From NCBI RefSeq assembly GCF_016919245.1, contig NZ_JAFEJA010000003.1:496001-560000 (forward strand): a stretch of DNA of 64,000 nucleotides, written 5' to 3'. Source of the stretch: Streptomyces zhihengii. Lineage in GTDB: Bacteria; Actinomycetota; Actinomycetes; Streptomycetales; Streptomycetaceae. Shown here one piece after another: positions 33,489-43,598 of the stretch (within the stretch, counting starts at the first letter, position 1; every line of letters starts with the position of its first letter). Below the pieces are notes generated by a model. The model saw nothing but the letters and a program-made list of their open reading frames with translations. It ran no database searches and had not been told where the DNA came from. The position numbers and the translations under genes are program-made.

Positions 33489-34607
33489 ATGGGACTTCTG
33501 GTGACGGGCGGGACCTGGTTCCTCGGGCGCACCGTGGCGGAGAGCGTGCTGGCCGCAGGCTGGGAGGTGACGACGCTCAACCGCGGGCGATCCGGCGAGG
33601 ATGTGCCCGGCGTGACCGACGCGCACGGAGACCGGACGTCCGGTGACGACCTGGCGCGGCTTGCCGCGTCCGGCACCTGGGACGCAGTGGTCGACACCTC
33701 CGCGTCCGAGATGGCTCCCCGTGACGTCTTGGCGGGCGCGCGGGCGTTGGAGCCTGTCGCGGGCCGGTACGTGTACGTGTCGACCGTCAACGCCTACCGG
33801 GGATGGCCCGCTGAGTGAGGAGTCGGAGCTGCTGGACGGCCCGCCGGACGCGGACCGTGACTACGGAGTCCTTCCGGACGACTGGGAGGGGCCCGACTGG
33901 TACTACGGCCGGCAGAAGGCCGGGGCGGAGCGCGCCGCGGCCGCCGCGTTCGGCGACGACCGGACGGTCATCCTGCGGCCCGGGGTGATCCTCGGCCCAG
34001 GGGAGTACGTCGGCGGGCTCCCGTGGTGGCTCCAGCGCGCTGCCCGTGGGGGCCGGATGCTCGCCCCCGGTGCTCCGGAGCGGACCATCCAGCCGATCGA
34101 CGTCCGGGACCTGGCGGCGTTTGCCCTCGAGCAGGCCACGGCGCAGACGGGAGGCGGGTACAACTGCGTCGCGCCGATCGGGCACGCGACGATGGCGATC
34201 TGCTCACGGCGTGCATCCTCGCGACGGGCGGCGAAGCGCAGCTTGCCTGGGCCCCGGAGAAGCTGCTCCTGGACCACGGGGTGCAGCAGTGGACCGAGCC
34301 GCCTCTGTGGCGTACGCACGCCAGCGTCTGGAACGTCGAGTCGAGGAGGGCGCAGGCGGCGGGGCTGCGGTGCCGGCCCATCGAGGAGGCGGTGCAGGAC
34401 ACCTGGGTTTGGCTGCACGGCGGGGGCGTCCCGGTCGACCACCCGCGGTGGGCCGAGCACGGCATCGCCCCCGCGCGAGAAGCAGCGATCCTGGCCGCGC
34501 TCGGCCGAAGGTCATCCTTCGATTGCCAGCGGGCTCGTTCCGCCGAGTCGCCGCGCGGGCGACAGCGCGGTGAACTCCTCGATCTCCTCCGCCAGGTCGA
34601 CGGCTGA
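33489..34607 (+). pseudogene. NAD-dependent epimerase/reductase pseudogene (two frameshifts)
   Basis: Starts at ATG 33489 with the Rossmann motif LLVTGGTWFLGRTVAE, continues YVYVSTVNAYRGWP, then one extra C near 33807 ends the frame. The next frame carries LSEESELLDGPPDADRDYG, WYYGRQKAGAERA (YxxxK) and VILRPGVILGPGEYVG. A missing G near 34193 shifts again to GDLLTACILATGG and LLDHGVQQWTEPPLW. Both changes are single-base at short G/C runs. An SDR-type isoflavone-reductase/epimerase relative when joined. Confidence 0.8.
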
Positions 34608-35477
34608 GCGTGCTCCCCGCAGCGCGGGGTGCGTCAGCTCGCACCGTGCTGCGGTGAGCCGCTCCAGCATCCCTGCGCCGCGCCACTGCACCGGGATCTT
34701 GAGTACGGGCCTCAGCGCCTCGCGCGCGCCCTCGATCTCGCCCGCCATGATCCGCGCGCGGGCGAGGTTGGACGCGGCCGGTGCCGAGATTACGAACCAG
34801 CGGTCCGACGTCCGGCGCTCGTTGTGGAGTTCGAGCGCGCGACTCGCCAACTCCTCCGCACCTTGTGCGTCGCGCAGGAGGAGGCACGTCGTGGAGTTGC
34901 TCATCGCAGTCCGCGCGTCGTCGAATGCGAACTCTCCGCCGATGCCGTCGTGCAACTCGTCGCGGTCGGCGCCGGTCTCTTCGAGGGCGTCCCGGATTGC
35001 GCGCTGCGCCTGGACGTCGTGCCGCTGGTGACCGTGGCCCCGGGCCTCGATGGCGTAGAGGCGGCGGCGCGTAGTCGCGCCGAGTCCCGGGAAGGCGAGG
35101 CCCTTCTTGGCCAGGCAAACGGCCTCGGTGGGGCGGCCGTCCCAGAACGCCATGAAGGCCAGCATGCCGTAGGCGAAGCCCTGGAGCGGGCCGTGGTTGA
35201 CCGCCTTTCCGTACTGGGATGCGGATCGCGCGTAGGTGACGGCGGCAGTCAGGGAGCCGAGATCGAAGCACACCGCAGCCAGCAGCGCACTCGCCTGGCC
35301 CGCCACGTAGTAGAGCCGAGTCTGCTGCTGTGGGGAGCGGGTGCGGTCCAGCATCGTCTGGGACAACTTCAGCAGGTAGGAGGCATGCTCGAACACCCCT
35401 GAGGGGGGAATGCGGCCGTACTGCTGGGAGAGCTGGGCAAGGTCGTCGTCGAGCTGGTCGAGGGTCATCTCGTCCAA
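34512..35477 (-). pseudogene. TPR part of a regulator, N-terminal HTH lost
   Basis: 321 residues of helical repeats (TLDQLDDDLAQLSQQYGR, TRLYYVAGQASALLAAVCFDLG, VTYARSASQYGKAV) typical of the sensor half of Streptomyces XRE-TPR proteins. The expected N-terminal HTH is not found; upstream of 35477 only fragments in other frames remain (SMSSLAEHSTAT near 35515). It overlaps the 3' end of the epimerase remnant. Probably a truncated gene. Confidence 0.65.
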
Positions 35478-35673
35478 CCGGAGCGGGGCGGAGGCTGACG
35501 CCCGCTATGTGGCCGTGCTGTGCTCGGCCAGCGAACTCATCGAGCACGCCACCACGCACATCCCCCGGACCTGAGTAGTGGCCAGAGTTCGGCGGCCAAC
35601 GACATGGAGGGCATGCCGTCCTGGGTGTGCACGGTAGGACGTCATCCCGCGCAGCGTCGGACGCTGTTGATCG

Positions 35674-36072
35674 ATGACCTTATTGCTGCGCCGTCCGATC
35701 GGCGGCCCTGCCATGGCGGCTAAGCAGCTCCGTCATCTCGTGGACCTGATGGATCGGGAGGATGAGAGCAGCCTACGGATCCGCGTGCTTGACTCCAACC
35801 GGCACAGCATCCTGGATCTGCTGCATACGCCGGCGCTGGTGACGATCGGCTCGCACCGCATGATCGTGGGGTACGGACTCTCGCCCTACTACGAGACTCG
35901 GTCCGGGGCGGCCGTCACCGCAGCCGACGGCTTCCGGGAGGCCCAGGAGCACGCCTACGACCGAATCACCACGATGAGTCGCATTGAACGTGCGCTTGAA
36001 GCGATGACCCACAAGGCAAGGCAGATTCCGCCTGCCCGCGCCCACCCAGTCAGGCCGATAGCGCGGCGCTGA
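35674..36072 (+). pseudogene. C-terminal fragment of an XRE/DUF5753 regulator
   Basis: Encodes QLRHLVDLMDRED, LRIRVLDSNRHSILDLL and IVGYGLSPYYETRSGAAV, matching the last 110 residues of the DUF5753 protein at 21476-22396. The HTH and the first half are missing. It abuts the CRISPR region. Confidence 0.65.
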
Positions 36073-36106
36073 CCTCTCGGGGGTCCCCTGCCGCGGGGGT
36101 GTGCCG

Positions 36107-36266
36107 CCCTGATCCCGTACGGCTCCGGGCTGCTCCTCATCGTCCCCGCCGACAACGCCCTTGGCCTCAACCGGTCCCGCTACAGTGACCCCGTGCACCA
36201 CCAACCCTCCCCGCAGCAGCAGGCGAAGAGGGAGCAAAGCCACTGCTAAGTCCCAGGTCAGGAAGT
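36107..36266 (+). promoter_or_regulatory. CRISPR leader copy 1
   Basis: 160 bp directly before array 1, about 95 percent identical to the leaders at 37053 and 38130. It contains CGCTACAGTGACCCCGTG and a purine-rich GAGGGAGCAAAGCCACTG shortly before the first repeat. A degenerate repeat (36078-36106) precedes it. Type I-E leaders carry the array promoter and the IHF-like/adaptation signals. Confidence 0.75.
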
Positions 36267-37052
36267 GTCCTCCCCGCTGGCGTGGGGGTGTGCCGAACCT
36301 GCTCGAACTCTCCGAACGCCTCCGCGCGTCCTCCCCGCTGGCGTGGGGGTGTGCCGCCACATTCGGCGGCCCGGGAAACCGGCGAACGGTTGTCCCCGCC
36401 GAGGCGGGGGTGCCGCCGCCGTTCCGCATCGACCCCGCCGGTATCGCGTCCTCCCTGCCGACGCGGGGGTGTGCCGGTGCGCACGCAGGTCCGCGAGGGC
36501 AGGTACCAGTCGTCCCCGCCGACGTGGGGGTGTGCCGGAGCTGGTGGTCGACGGCTGGACCCCCGTCGAGTCCTCCCCGCTGGCGTGGGGGTGTGCCGGA
36601 CGGCACGATGACCGAGCTGTTCGGAATCAAGTCGTGCCCGCCGACGCGCGGGTGTGCCGGCGCGGGTGCGGGCGTACTCGGCCGTTCTGCCGTCGTTCCC
36701 GCCGACGCGCGGGTGTGCCGCAACGCCTGAAGGAAATGCGGCGGGCTGGGTGGCTGGTCCATCAGGTCCCGGATGGCGGCGTTGATGCGCGCGGCGGCAG
36801 GGCGCGACTGGCCGCGAGGGCGGGGTGGGCATCCAGTCAGCGTACGGGCCGGGCCGACAGCCGATTCAGAGCGTCGATTGCTGGGGCAGATCGAGAATCC
36901 TGGTTCTCCCCGCTGGCGTGGGGGTGTCCCGGACGGGCTGGCCGCCGGTGTTGGAGAGCTGGAGTCGTCCCCGCCGACGCGGGGGTGTGCCGGCGATCTC
37001 GGTCACCAACTCCTACCGGAACTCGTCGTCCCCGCTGTCGCGGGGTGTGCGG
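36267..37052 (+). CRISPR. CRISPR array 1 (type I-E-like, partly decayed)
   Basis: 29-bp repeats with 32-bp spacers (61-bp period) at 36267, 36328, 36389 (degenerate), 36448, 36509, 36570, 36631 and 36692, then a 180-bp stretch without repeats, then 36903, 36964 and 37025. Leader-proximal repeats begin GTCCTCCCCGCTGGCG and end GTGTGCCG; distal ones drift to GTCGTCCCCGCCGACG. Repeat length and period fit type I-E. No cas gene is in the window. Confidence 0.92.
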
Positions 37053-37212
37053 CCCTGATCCCGTACGGTTCCGCGCTGCTCCTCATCGTCCCCGCCGACA
37101 ACGCTCCTGGACTCAACCGGCCCCGCTACAGTGACCCCGTGCACCACCAACCCTCCCCGCAGCAGCAGGCAAAGAGGGAGCAAAGCCACTGCTCAGGCCC
37201 AGGTCAGGAGGG
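37053..37212 (+). promoter_or_regulatory. CRISPR leader copy 2
   Basis: Same 160-bp unit as at 36107 and 38130 with a handful of substitutions (for example GCTCAGGCCC in place of GCTAAGTCCC near the 3' end). It directly precedes the first repeat of array 2. Confidence 0.75.
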
Positions 37213-38129
37213 GTCCTCCCCGCTGGCGTGGGGGTGTGCCGCCGAGCGGGTCCTCGAGGCGGCGACGGAGCGCGTCCTCCCCGCTGGCGTGGGGGTGTGC
37301 CGCTGCCGGGGCGGGGGCGGGGAGGCAGCCCTCTGTCCTCCCCGCTGGCGTGGGGGTGTGCCGCTGCGCAACGACGTCACCGTCACCAGGAGCGGGTCCT
37401 CCCCGCTGGCGTGGGGGTGTGCCCAGCTCCCGCGTGCGTGCCGTGCGGAACGACTCGTCCTCCCCGCTGGCGTGGGGGTGTGCCGCACGACGCGGTGACC
37501 AGGGAGACCCTGCTGCAGTCCTCCCCGCTGGCGTGGGGGTGTGCCGTTGACGACGATGTACAACTTCGTGCGTCCGCAGTCGTCTCCGCCGACGCGGGGG
37601 TGTGCCGGACCAGGTGGCAGACGCGCTCAAGGCCAAGGTGTCGTCCCTGCCAACGCGGGGGTGTGGCGGTCTGCGCCGAGGACGCACTCGCCATCCAGGC
37701 GTCGTCCCCGCCGACGCAGAGGTGTGCCGCTCCGCGTCCTGGCCCTGCGCGGTCCAGATTTGTCGTCCCCGCCGAGTACGAAGGCCGGAGCCCGCCCGTC
37801 GTCCCTGCCGACGCGGGGGTGTGCCGGCTGAGGGCGTCATCGTGCCTACGGCCCGTCTGTTCTCCCCGCTGGCGTGGGGATGTGCCGGTGCTGCGCCCGT
37901 TCGTCGAGCGGTCCTGGCGGTCCTCCCCGCCGACGCGGGGGTGTGCCGGTGATCGACGGCTCCTGGCCGCTGATCCCGGCGTCCTCCCCGCCGACGCGGG
38001 GTGTGCCGCACGACATCGCGGTGACCGAGGCCAACATCCTGTCCTCCTCGCCGACGCGAAGGTGTGCCGGCGATCTCGGTCATCAACTCCTACCGGAACT
38101 CGTCGTCCCCGCTGTCGCGGGGTGTGCGG
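37213..38129 (+). CRISPR. CRISPR array 2
   Basis: Sixteen repeats at 37213, 37274, 37335, 37396, 37457, 37518, 37579, 37640, 37701, 37762, 37798, 37859, 37920, 37981, 38041 and 38102. The first six are identical; later ones diverge, including a badly degenerate repeat at 37762 with only 36 bp to the next and a 28-bp repeat at 37981. The last spacer (38070-38101) is the same as the last spacer of array 1 except for one base. Confidence 0.93.
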
Positions 38130-38289
38130 CCCTGATCCCGTACGGTTCCGCGCTGCTCCTCATCGTCCCCGCCGACAACGCCCCTGGCCTCAACCGGTCC
38201 CGCTACAGTGACCCCGTGCACCACCAACCCTCCCCGCAGCAGCAGGCAAAGAGGGAGCAAAGCCACTGCTAAGTCCCAGGTCAGGAAGT
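38130..38289 (+). promoter_or_regulatory. CRISPR leader copy 3
   Basis: Third copy of the 160-bp leader, closest to copy 1 at its 3' end (GCTAAGTCCCAGGTCAGG) and to copy 2 at its 5' end, directly before array 3. Confidence 0.75.
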
Positions 38290-39234
38290 GTCCTCCCCGC
38301 TGGCGTGGGGGTGTGCCGCGGAGTTGGTGGACCTCCCCCGGCCCACCCTGGTCCTCCCCGCTGGCGTGGGGGTGTGCCGCGACAGGTCGTAGCCGCGCGA
38401 CCGTTCGTCACGTCCTCCCCGCTGGCGTGGGGGTGTGCCACCGGTGAGCCTGGCCATGCTGGCCAACCCGGTGTCCTCCCCGCTGGCGTGGGGGTGTGCC
38501 GGCCCTCGGCATAGGTGTGTCCAGCACCCCGCCGTCCTCCCCGCTGGCGTGGGGGTGTGCCGCCGTACCGCGCCGAACTGGCCGCGCAACTGGGGTCCTC
38601 CCCGCTGGCGTGGGGGTGTGCCGATGCTCGCCGACATGGACCGCCGACTGAAGGCGTCCTCCCCGCTGGCGTGGGGGTGTGCCGAAGACCAGCTCCGGGG
38701 GCGACTCCCCGGCCTGGTCCTCCCCGCTGGCGTGGGGGTGTGCCGTCGATCCGGTCCTGTACGCCCGGCTGACTGCCGTCCTCCCCGCTGGCGTGGGGGT
38801 GTGCCGTACAGCCAGTTCGACGTCTTCAGCCGCTACCGGTCCTCCCCGCTAGCGTGGGGGTGTGCCGGCGGGAGGCCAGCCGCTTCTCCTCCGCCGTCAG
38901 TCCTCCCCGCTGGCGTGGGGGTGTGCCGCCGGAGTACGGGGTGATGAGCGGGCTCGCGGTGTCCTCCCCGCTGGCGTGGGGGTGTGCCGTCTGTAGGGTC
39001 GAAACAGCAGGTCAACGAACTGTCCTCCCCGTTGGCGTGGGGGTGTGCCGACCACGTTCCGGATCATCCAGCGCGTCGACGTGTCCTCCCCGCTGGCGTG
39101 GGGGTGTGCCGAGCCCGCGCGACGCCCCCGACCGCATCCGCCCGTCCTCCCCGCTGGCGTGGGGGGTGTGCCGGGGCCGACCCGCACGCGTGGACGCTGA
39201 GACGCGTCGTCCCCGCTGACGTGGGGGTGTGCCG
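38290..39234 (+). CRISPR. CRISPR array 3 (best preserved)
   Basis: Sixteen repeats at a strict 61-bp period from 38290 to 39206 (fifteen spacers). The one exception is the repeat at 39144, which has an extra G. Fourteen are nearly invariant, starting GTCCTCCCCGCTGGCG and ending GTGTGCCG or GTGTGCCA; the last is the GTCGTCCCCGCTGACG variant, as expected at the old end. The uniform repeats suggest the most recently active array. Confidence 0.95.
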
Positions 39235-39346
39235 ACGGTCACGGTCACCACCCGGCTCGTCGTGGTGTTCCCTGTCGTGTTGCTGTGCAGGGATGCACGG
39301 AGAGAATTCGTTGGCTGTTGGTGTTCCCTGCTGGAACGATTCTGAG

Positions 39347-40498
39347 ATGACCGATCATCGTGACGCCGTCCTCCGCCTGTGGGGTCGCCAGCTCTTCGAG
39401 CGTCAGGGCGAGCCACTTGCCTGGGCCGAGGGGGTCCTGGGAGCCACAGGCCGCCCGCTGACCGTGGTCACCTCGGCGATGTCCGGCCGATTGGACGCCC
39501 TCGCTGATTCTCCATCGGACCGCGCATGGCTGCTGTTCCGTACAGTCGCCAAGCTGGTTGCGAACCTGCGGGCCGATGGCCGCTACGACGCCTACGTCGG
39601 CACCCGAATTGGTCCACTGGCCCTGCGGCTGGGCGAGCTCGAGCCATCGCTCGCCGGTCCGCTCGGGGACGCACTCGGCCACTTGCCGGACGGCCCGGCA
39701 TCTCTCGTCACTGTCCACGCCGCCGAGTTGAGCAGGAGCCACACGCAGCGGCTGCGGGCGATCGACGCCTTGCTGGAGTGGGCCGAGCTCGGCCATCCGC
39801 AGGCTCGGGCGGCCCTGTCCGACGTCGCCTCCGACCACCGGATGCAGGAAGTCACCGTCTGGACCAAGGCACTGAACCGGATCGCCCTGTTCGGCGACGC
39901 GAGCGTCGAACAGGGCCTGCTGCGCGCGCTCGCCGACACCGGGCATCGCGGGGTGCGGTGGACGGCGCTCGCTTGTGCCGAACTCGGCTTCCGCCGGGCC
40001 GTTCCGCTGATCATCGCACTGCTCGAGCATCCCGATCCGATGGTCCGTGAGGGTGCCTGCGAAGCGCTCGGCATCTTCGAGGACCCCGCCGCCATACCTG
40101 CCCTGGCAGCCCGGCTAGATGATGAGATCCCCTGGGTACGCAGCAGGGCCGCCCTGGCGCTCGGCCACATCGGCGGCGACCGTGCACTTGCTGTGCTCTG
40201 GCAGGCCATGATGGAACGCCGCAACCCGAAGGCCAATCATCTCGCCTCAGCGATCGCTGCCTTCGGTCCGCCAGTCGTGGACGACCTGATCACCCTCACC
40301 ACCGACCCCGACCCGGACCTTCGAGCACTGGCCTGCCGCGCTCTCGGCTCCACCGCCGACGGCCGTGCCCTGCCAGTGCTGGAACGCCTCGCCGCTCATG
40401 ACCTCGTCAGAACCACTCTTGGCTGCCTCGTGGCAACCGCCGCCAAGCAGGGACTGCGGACCGCGCGCCGCATTCGCGCGCGCACCGCCTCGACGTGA
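39347..40498 (+). CDS. HEAT-repeat protein between CRISPR arrays
   Basis: 383 residues from ATG 39347. The C-terminal half is a run of HEAT repeats (GVRWTALACAELGFRRAVPLI, MVREGACEALGIFEDPAAIPALAARL, WVRSRAALALGHIGGDRALAVL, DLRALACRALGSTADGRALPVL). The N-terminal half is helical with no named domain. HEAT scaffolds mediate protein contacts. It separates the intact array from a decayed one. No cas domain is seen. Confidence 0.8.
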   Translation: MTDHRDAVLRLWGRQLFERQGEPLAWAEGVLGATGRPLTVVTSAMSGRLDALADSPSDRAWLLFRTVAKLVANLRADGRYDAYVGTRIGPLALRLGELEPSLAGPLGDALGHLPDGPASLVTVHAAELSRSHTQRLRAIDALLEWAELGHPQARAALSDVASDHRMQEVTVWTKALNRIALFGDASVEQGLLRALADTGHRGVRWTALACAELGFRRAVPLIIALLEHPDPMVREGACEALGIFEDPAAIPALAARLDDEIPWVRSRAALALGHIGGDRALAVLWQAMMERRNPKANHLASAIAAFGPPVVDDLITLTTDPDPDLRALACRALGSTADGRALPVLERLAAHDLVRTTLGCLVATAAKQGLRTARRIRARTAST

Positions 40499-40618
40499 GT
40501 TCGAGGCTCGTCTCGACGGACGTTGACTCTGAGCCCACGGCCGCGTGGCACGAAGAGGCCAAGGCATGGTCAACTGATGCCTCCCCTGACGCTTGAGCTC
40601 AACAAATACTCAGGGAAG

Positions 40619-41535
40619 TCGTCTTGTCCCCGCCGACACAGGGGTGTTACTCCGTTCACCGTGCGGACCGGTAGGGTCGACTGGTCTTCCTCGCTGACGC
40701 GGGTATGTTCCCAAGAAGGCGCCGATAGCAGCCCACGACCGGCGAGTTCCCCGACGCGGGGTGCGTCGCAAAGTTCGGCCTCATCCAGCCCATCACGCTG
40801 GTCGTCCCCGCCGATGCGTGGGTGCTCCGACGCAGCAGGAGTGCGGCAGCGCCCGGTGCGTGTTCCCTGCCTGTGCGGGGGTGCTCCGCGGGAGTTCGCC
40901 GATCGCCTCGGATGGGGCATGTCTTCCTCGCCGAAGCGGGGATGTTCCGGCCCAGGCGCCGACTGCGCAGGCACAGGCCGGATTGCCCCGCTGACGCAGT
41001 TGATGCGGGGGGCTGGTCGACGGTGCGAGGGTCTGTCGGCTCAGTGAGTCGTCGCTGCTGACGCGAGCGTGTGCCGAACTTCCGGATGAGCCAGGCGGCG
41101 GTCTCGACCTGTTCCCCGCCGCCACGGAGGTGTGTCGGCGTGGCTGGACAGGTCGCTGGAAAGGTACGAGTCCTCCCGTAGACGGGTGGGCTGTTCTCGT
41201 GGTGCGGATCGGGACGGCGACGGGCCAGCTGACCTCCCCGCCGACGCGGCGACACCCGGATGGACTCGGGCCGCATGCGGTGGGGGTGTCCCGACCGGCT
41301 CGCGAAAGACGAATCCGGCCATATAGTCCTCCCGGCTGACGTGCGGGCAGTCCACAGGCCGGAGCGAAGAACTACCCTGTGACACCTCCTCGCCGCCGAC
41401 GCGGGGGTGTTTCGATGGCGCTCGTGGTCTTTCCGGCGCCGACCTTGTCGTCCCTGCCATCGCGGGGGTGCTCCGCGGACCTGGGCCCGGACTGTTTCTC
41501 ACAAGGGGTCTCCTCTGCTGACGCAGAAGGGATCA
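40619..41535 (+). CRISPR. Decayed CRISPR array
   Basis: About fourteen degenerate repeats at roughly 61-bp spacing, best seen at 40802 (GTCGTCCCCGCCGATGCG), 40921 (GTCTTCCTCGCCGAAGCG), 41391 and 41452 (GTCGTCCCTGCCATCGCG). Many end GTGCTCCG or GTGTTCCG, an older consensus than arrays 1-3. No leader. It looks like the trailer of an ancient array, now non-functional. Confidence 0.75.
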
Positions 41536-42530
41536 CTCTCCATACCGATCAGGCCCGCGGCGACATGAACGGGGGCCGCGAAGCGCTGATCGCGCACGCG
41601 GAGTTGAGAGTTGGGCAACTTGGCTGCCCGCGAGCCAGGGTCCGGGGCCTACGGGAACGAGGCTTTGGCCGGGCGTACCAGCCAGCGACGATCGCGTACC
41701 GGCCCGGCACATGCCCAGCCGCCTGTTCTCGACTGGTGCCGCCCCTTGCCATGGTGTGGTCATGCCGCACCCGTTCGCTCAACGGTCATCGCCCCTCACT
41801 CCGCCCCGGCCACGCCTGCCCACCCGGGCTCCTTCAGCCGCCCCCGCGTCATAGCCGCAAAGCTCTCTCTGCGCCCGCGCCGGCCGGGCGCAGTGCTTCC
41901 TGCCGTTTTTCCCTGACGGCGACAGCGCCAGCTGTCCCTACGGCACCGAGTGGATGCGCTCCAACAGCCGGTGGATCAACCCGGGCCAGCAAAAGAGCCT
42001 GACCTGGGTTGCCGGCTGGTGGCAGACCGGGGACGGGCCCGGCAGCAGGCTCGTCCTGGCCTACCGGCTTGAGCCTGCGGAGACGTACCTGCTCTCTCGC
42101 ATGCGAGCACCACCCCTTATCTGGGTCGAGTCCGTCCGTCAGCCGATCCCCGGGCCACAACTGCGCCGCCCGGCCTGGCAGGCCGCCCAGATGCGCGCAC
42201 CGCGAGCGTGCACCTGGACCTACCTACCGGCATCGTCACCTTCCCTTCCCTGCGCGGCGATGTCTTCTTCCCATCCACCGCAGCCGTCGCCCCGGCACCG
42301 TGCGCCCCCCGTCGTGATGTCTTCGCAGGACGGGCATGCTTCGGCACGCCGGCCGGGCTCCGGAAACCCAGCGGGCGGTGCGCCCTCGGTGTGGTTGCGG
42401 GTGTTGGGCCGTTGAGGGTGAGGGTGCGTTCGCCGCCCCTGCCGCGGAGGTCCCTAACGGTGCCCGCGGCTGTGTTTGGGCAGGCCCCCCATTCCTCGCG
42501 TGCTGTGTCCGAAAGGACTGCGAAACTCCC
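41536..42530. other. About 1 kb without a recognisable gene
   Basis: Several Pro/Arg-rich frames exist on both strands, but none has convincing composition or a ribosome binding site. Probably decayed or regulatory DNA upstream of the GNAT gene. Confidence 0.4.
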
Positions 42531-43226
42531 ATGACCCGAACTGTCCCTGCCTCACCGGATGCCCGTGCCGTGCGTGTTGCTGTCGGCCCGCTGCACGACG
42601 CAGACCACGCCGCATACCTGGCGCTGCTCGATCTCACGACATCGGGCGGCGGTCTGCCTGCCGGGATCGAGAATCTGATCACGCTGCCCGGCTTCGACCC
42701 GCCCTCCACGCACGGCCCGGCCATGTGCCTGTCCGCGCACCTACGCCGCCACCCGACGCCGGTCGGCGCGCTGTTCGCCGCCGTGCCGGAATGGGCCATG
42801 GAACACACCCTCGGCACGCACCGCGCCCGCCTCGCAGGCCCCCTGTCCGCCGCGACGATCAGCATCTACGGGCTGGCGGTCGCCGCCGAGTACCGCGGCC
42901 GCGGAATCGCGCGTGCGCTGCTGAGGGAGGCCGAAACCCGGGCCCGCGCCACCCGCTGCCGTCTCGCCACGCTCATCCACGAGCCCCACCTCGCCTCCTT
43001 CTACCAGCGCATGGGATACACCACCGCCACGCAGCCGACCGTGCTGCTGCCCGGCACCGCGATGCTGCTCACCCAGCCCGCCCCCTACATGACCGCCGTC
43101 AAACCCCTCCACCCCACCGTCCGCCTGCAACCTGTGCCGGGCGCGCCGGGACCGGTCGTGACCGGATTGCTGCCCGGCTGCGACCTGCCGCCGACGGCCC
43201 GGTTCGGCACCCACGTCGTCGGCTGA
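42531..43226 (+). CDS. GNAT family N-acetyltransferase
   Basis: 231 residues from ATG 42531 (GAAAGGAC upstream). The acetyl-CoA motif is VAAEYRGRGIARALLREAE (about 117-136), and HLASFYQRMGYTTATQ is motif B. The C-terminal tail MTAVKPLHPTVRLQPV followed by VVTGLLPG is shared with the next gene's product, so the two are paralogues. Substrate unknown. Confidence 0.85.
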   Translation: MTRTVPASPDARAVRVAVGPLHDADHAAYLALLDLTTSGGGLPAGIENLITLPGFDPPSTHGPAMCLSAHLRRHPTPVGALFAAVPEWAMEHTLGTHRARLAGPLSAATISIYGLAVAAEYRGRGIARALLREAETRARATRCRLATLIHEPHLASFYQRMGYTTATQPTVLLPGTAMLLTQPAPYMTAVKPLHPTVRLQPVPGAPGPVVTGLLPGCDLPPTARFGTHVVG

Positions 43227-43598
43227 CCGGCACCCCCCTCGCCAGCGCCATCAAGATCGCTGACCCCCTCCGCACCGGGCAGAACGGTCCGCCGCGGCGG
43301 GACCGGGCGTCGGCACCAGCCCCTTGCGATGAACATGCCCCGTCCCTGCCCCCCGTTCTTGCGGGCGGCGGGGGCGGCCGCGCGTCAACCAGCCCCCGGC
43401 GCTATGACCAGCACCGCCCCGACCCACCGGCCGACCTCCCGCCACCAGGCGTGGGACGGGGCCTGGACAGGCTGCTGACCTGGGGCGACATGGTGTTGCC
43501 CCGCTAATGCGCTGCCCGGACACCGTCCGGCCGTACCCCCGGGCCCCCGGCTAGTTGCTGCGGGCCCGGTCCCGCTACGGACCGGAAGGCACCCCGCC
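43227..43598. other. Intergenic between the two GNAT genes
   Basis: 372 bp with G/C-rich runs and no credible gene. GGACCGGAAGG about 12 bases before the ATG at 43599 may serve as its ribosome binding site. Confidence 0.35.

Noticed and set aside
36161..39219. Many open frames with a periodic LAWGCA or PAGVGVC pattern
   Set aside because: These are translations of the CRISPR repeat, not proteins.
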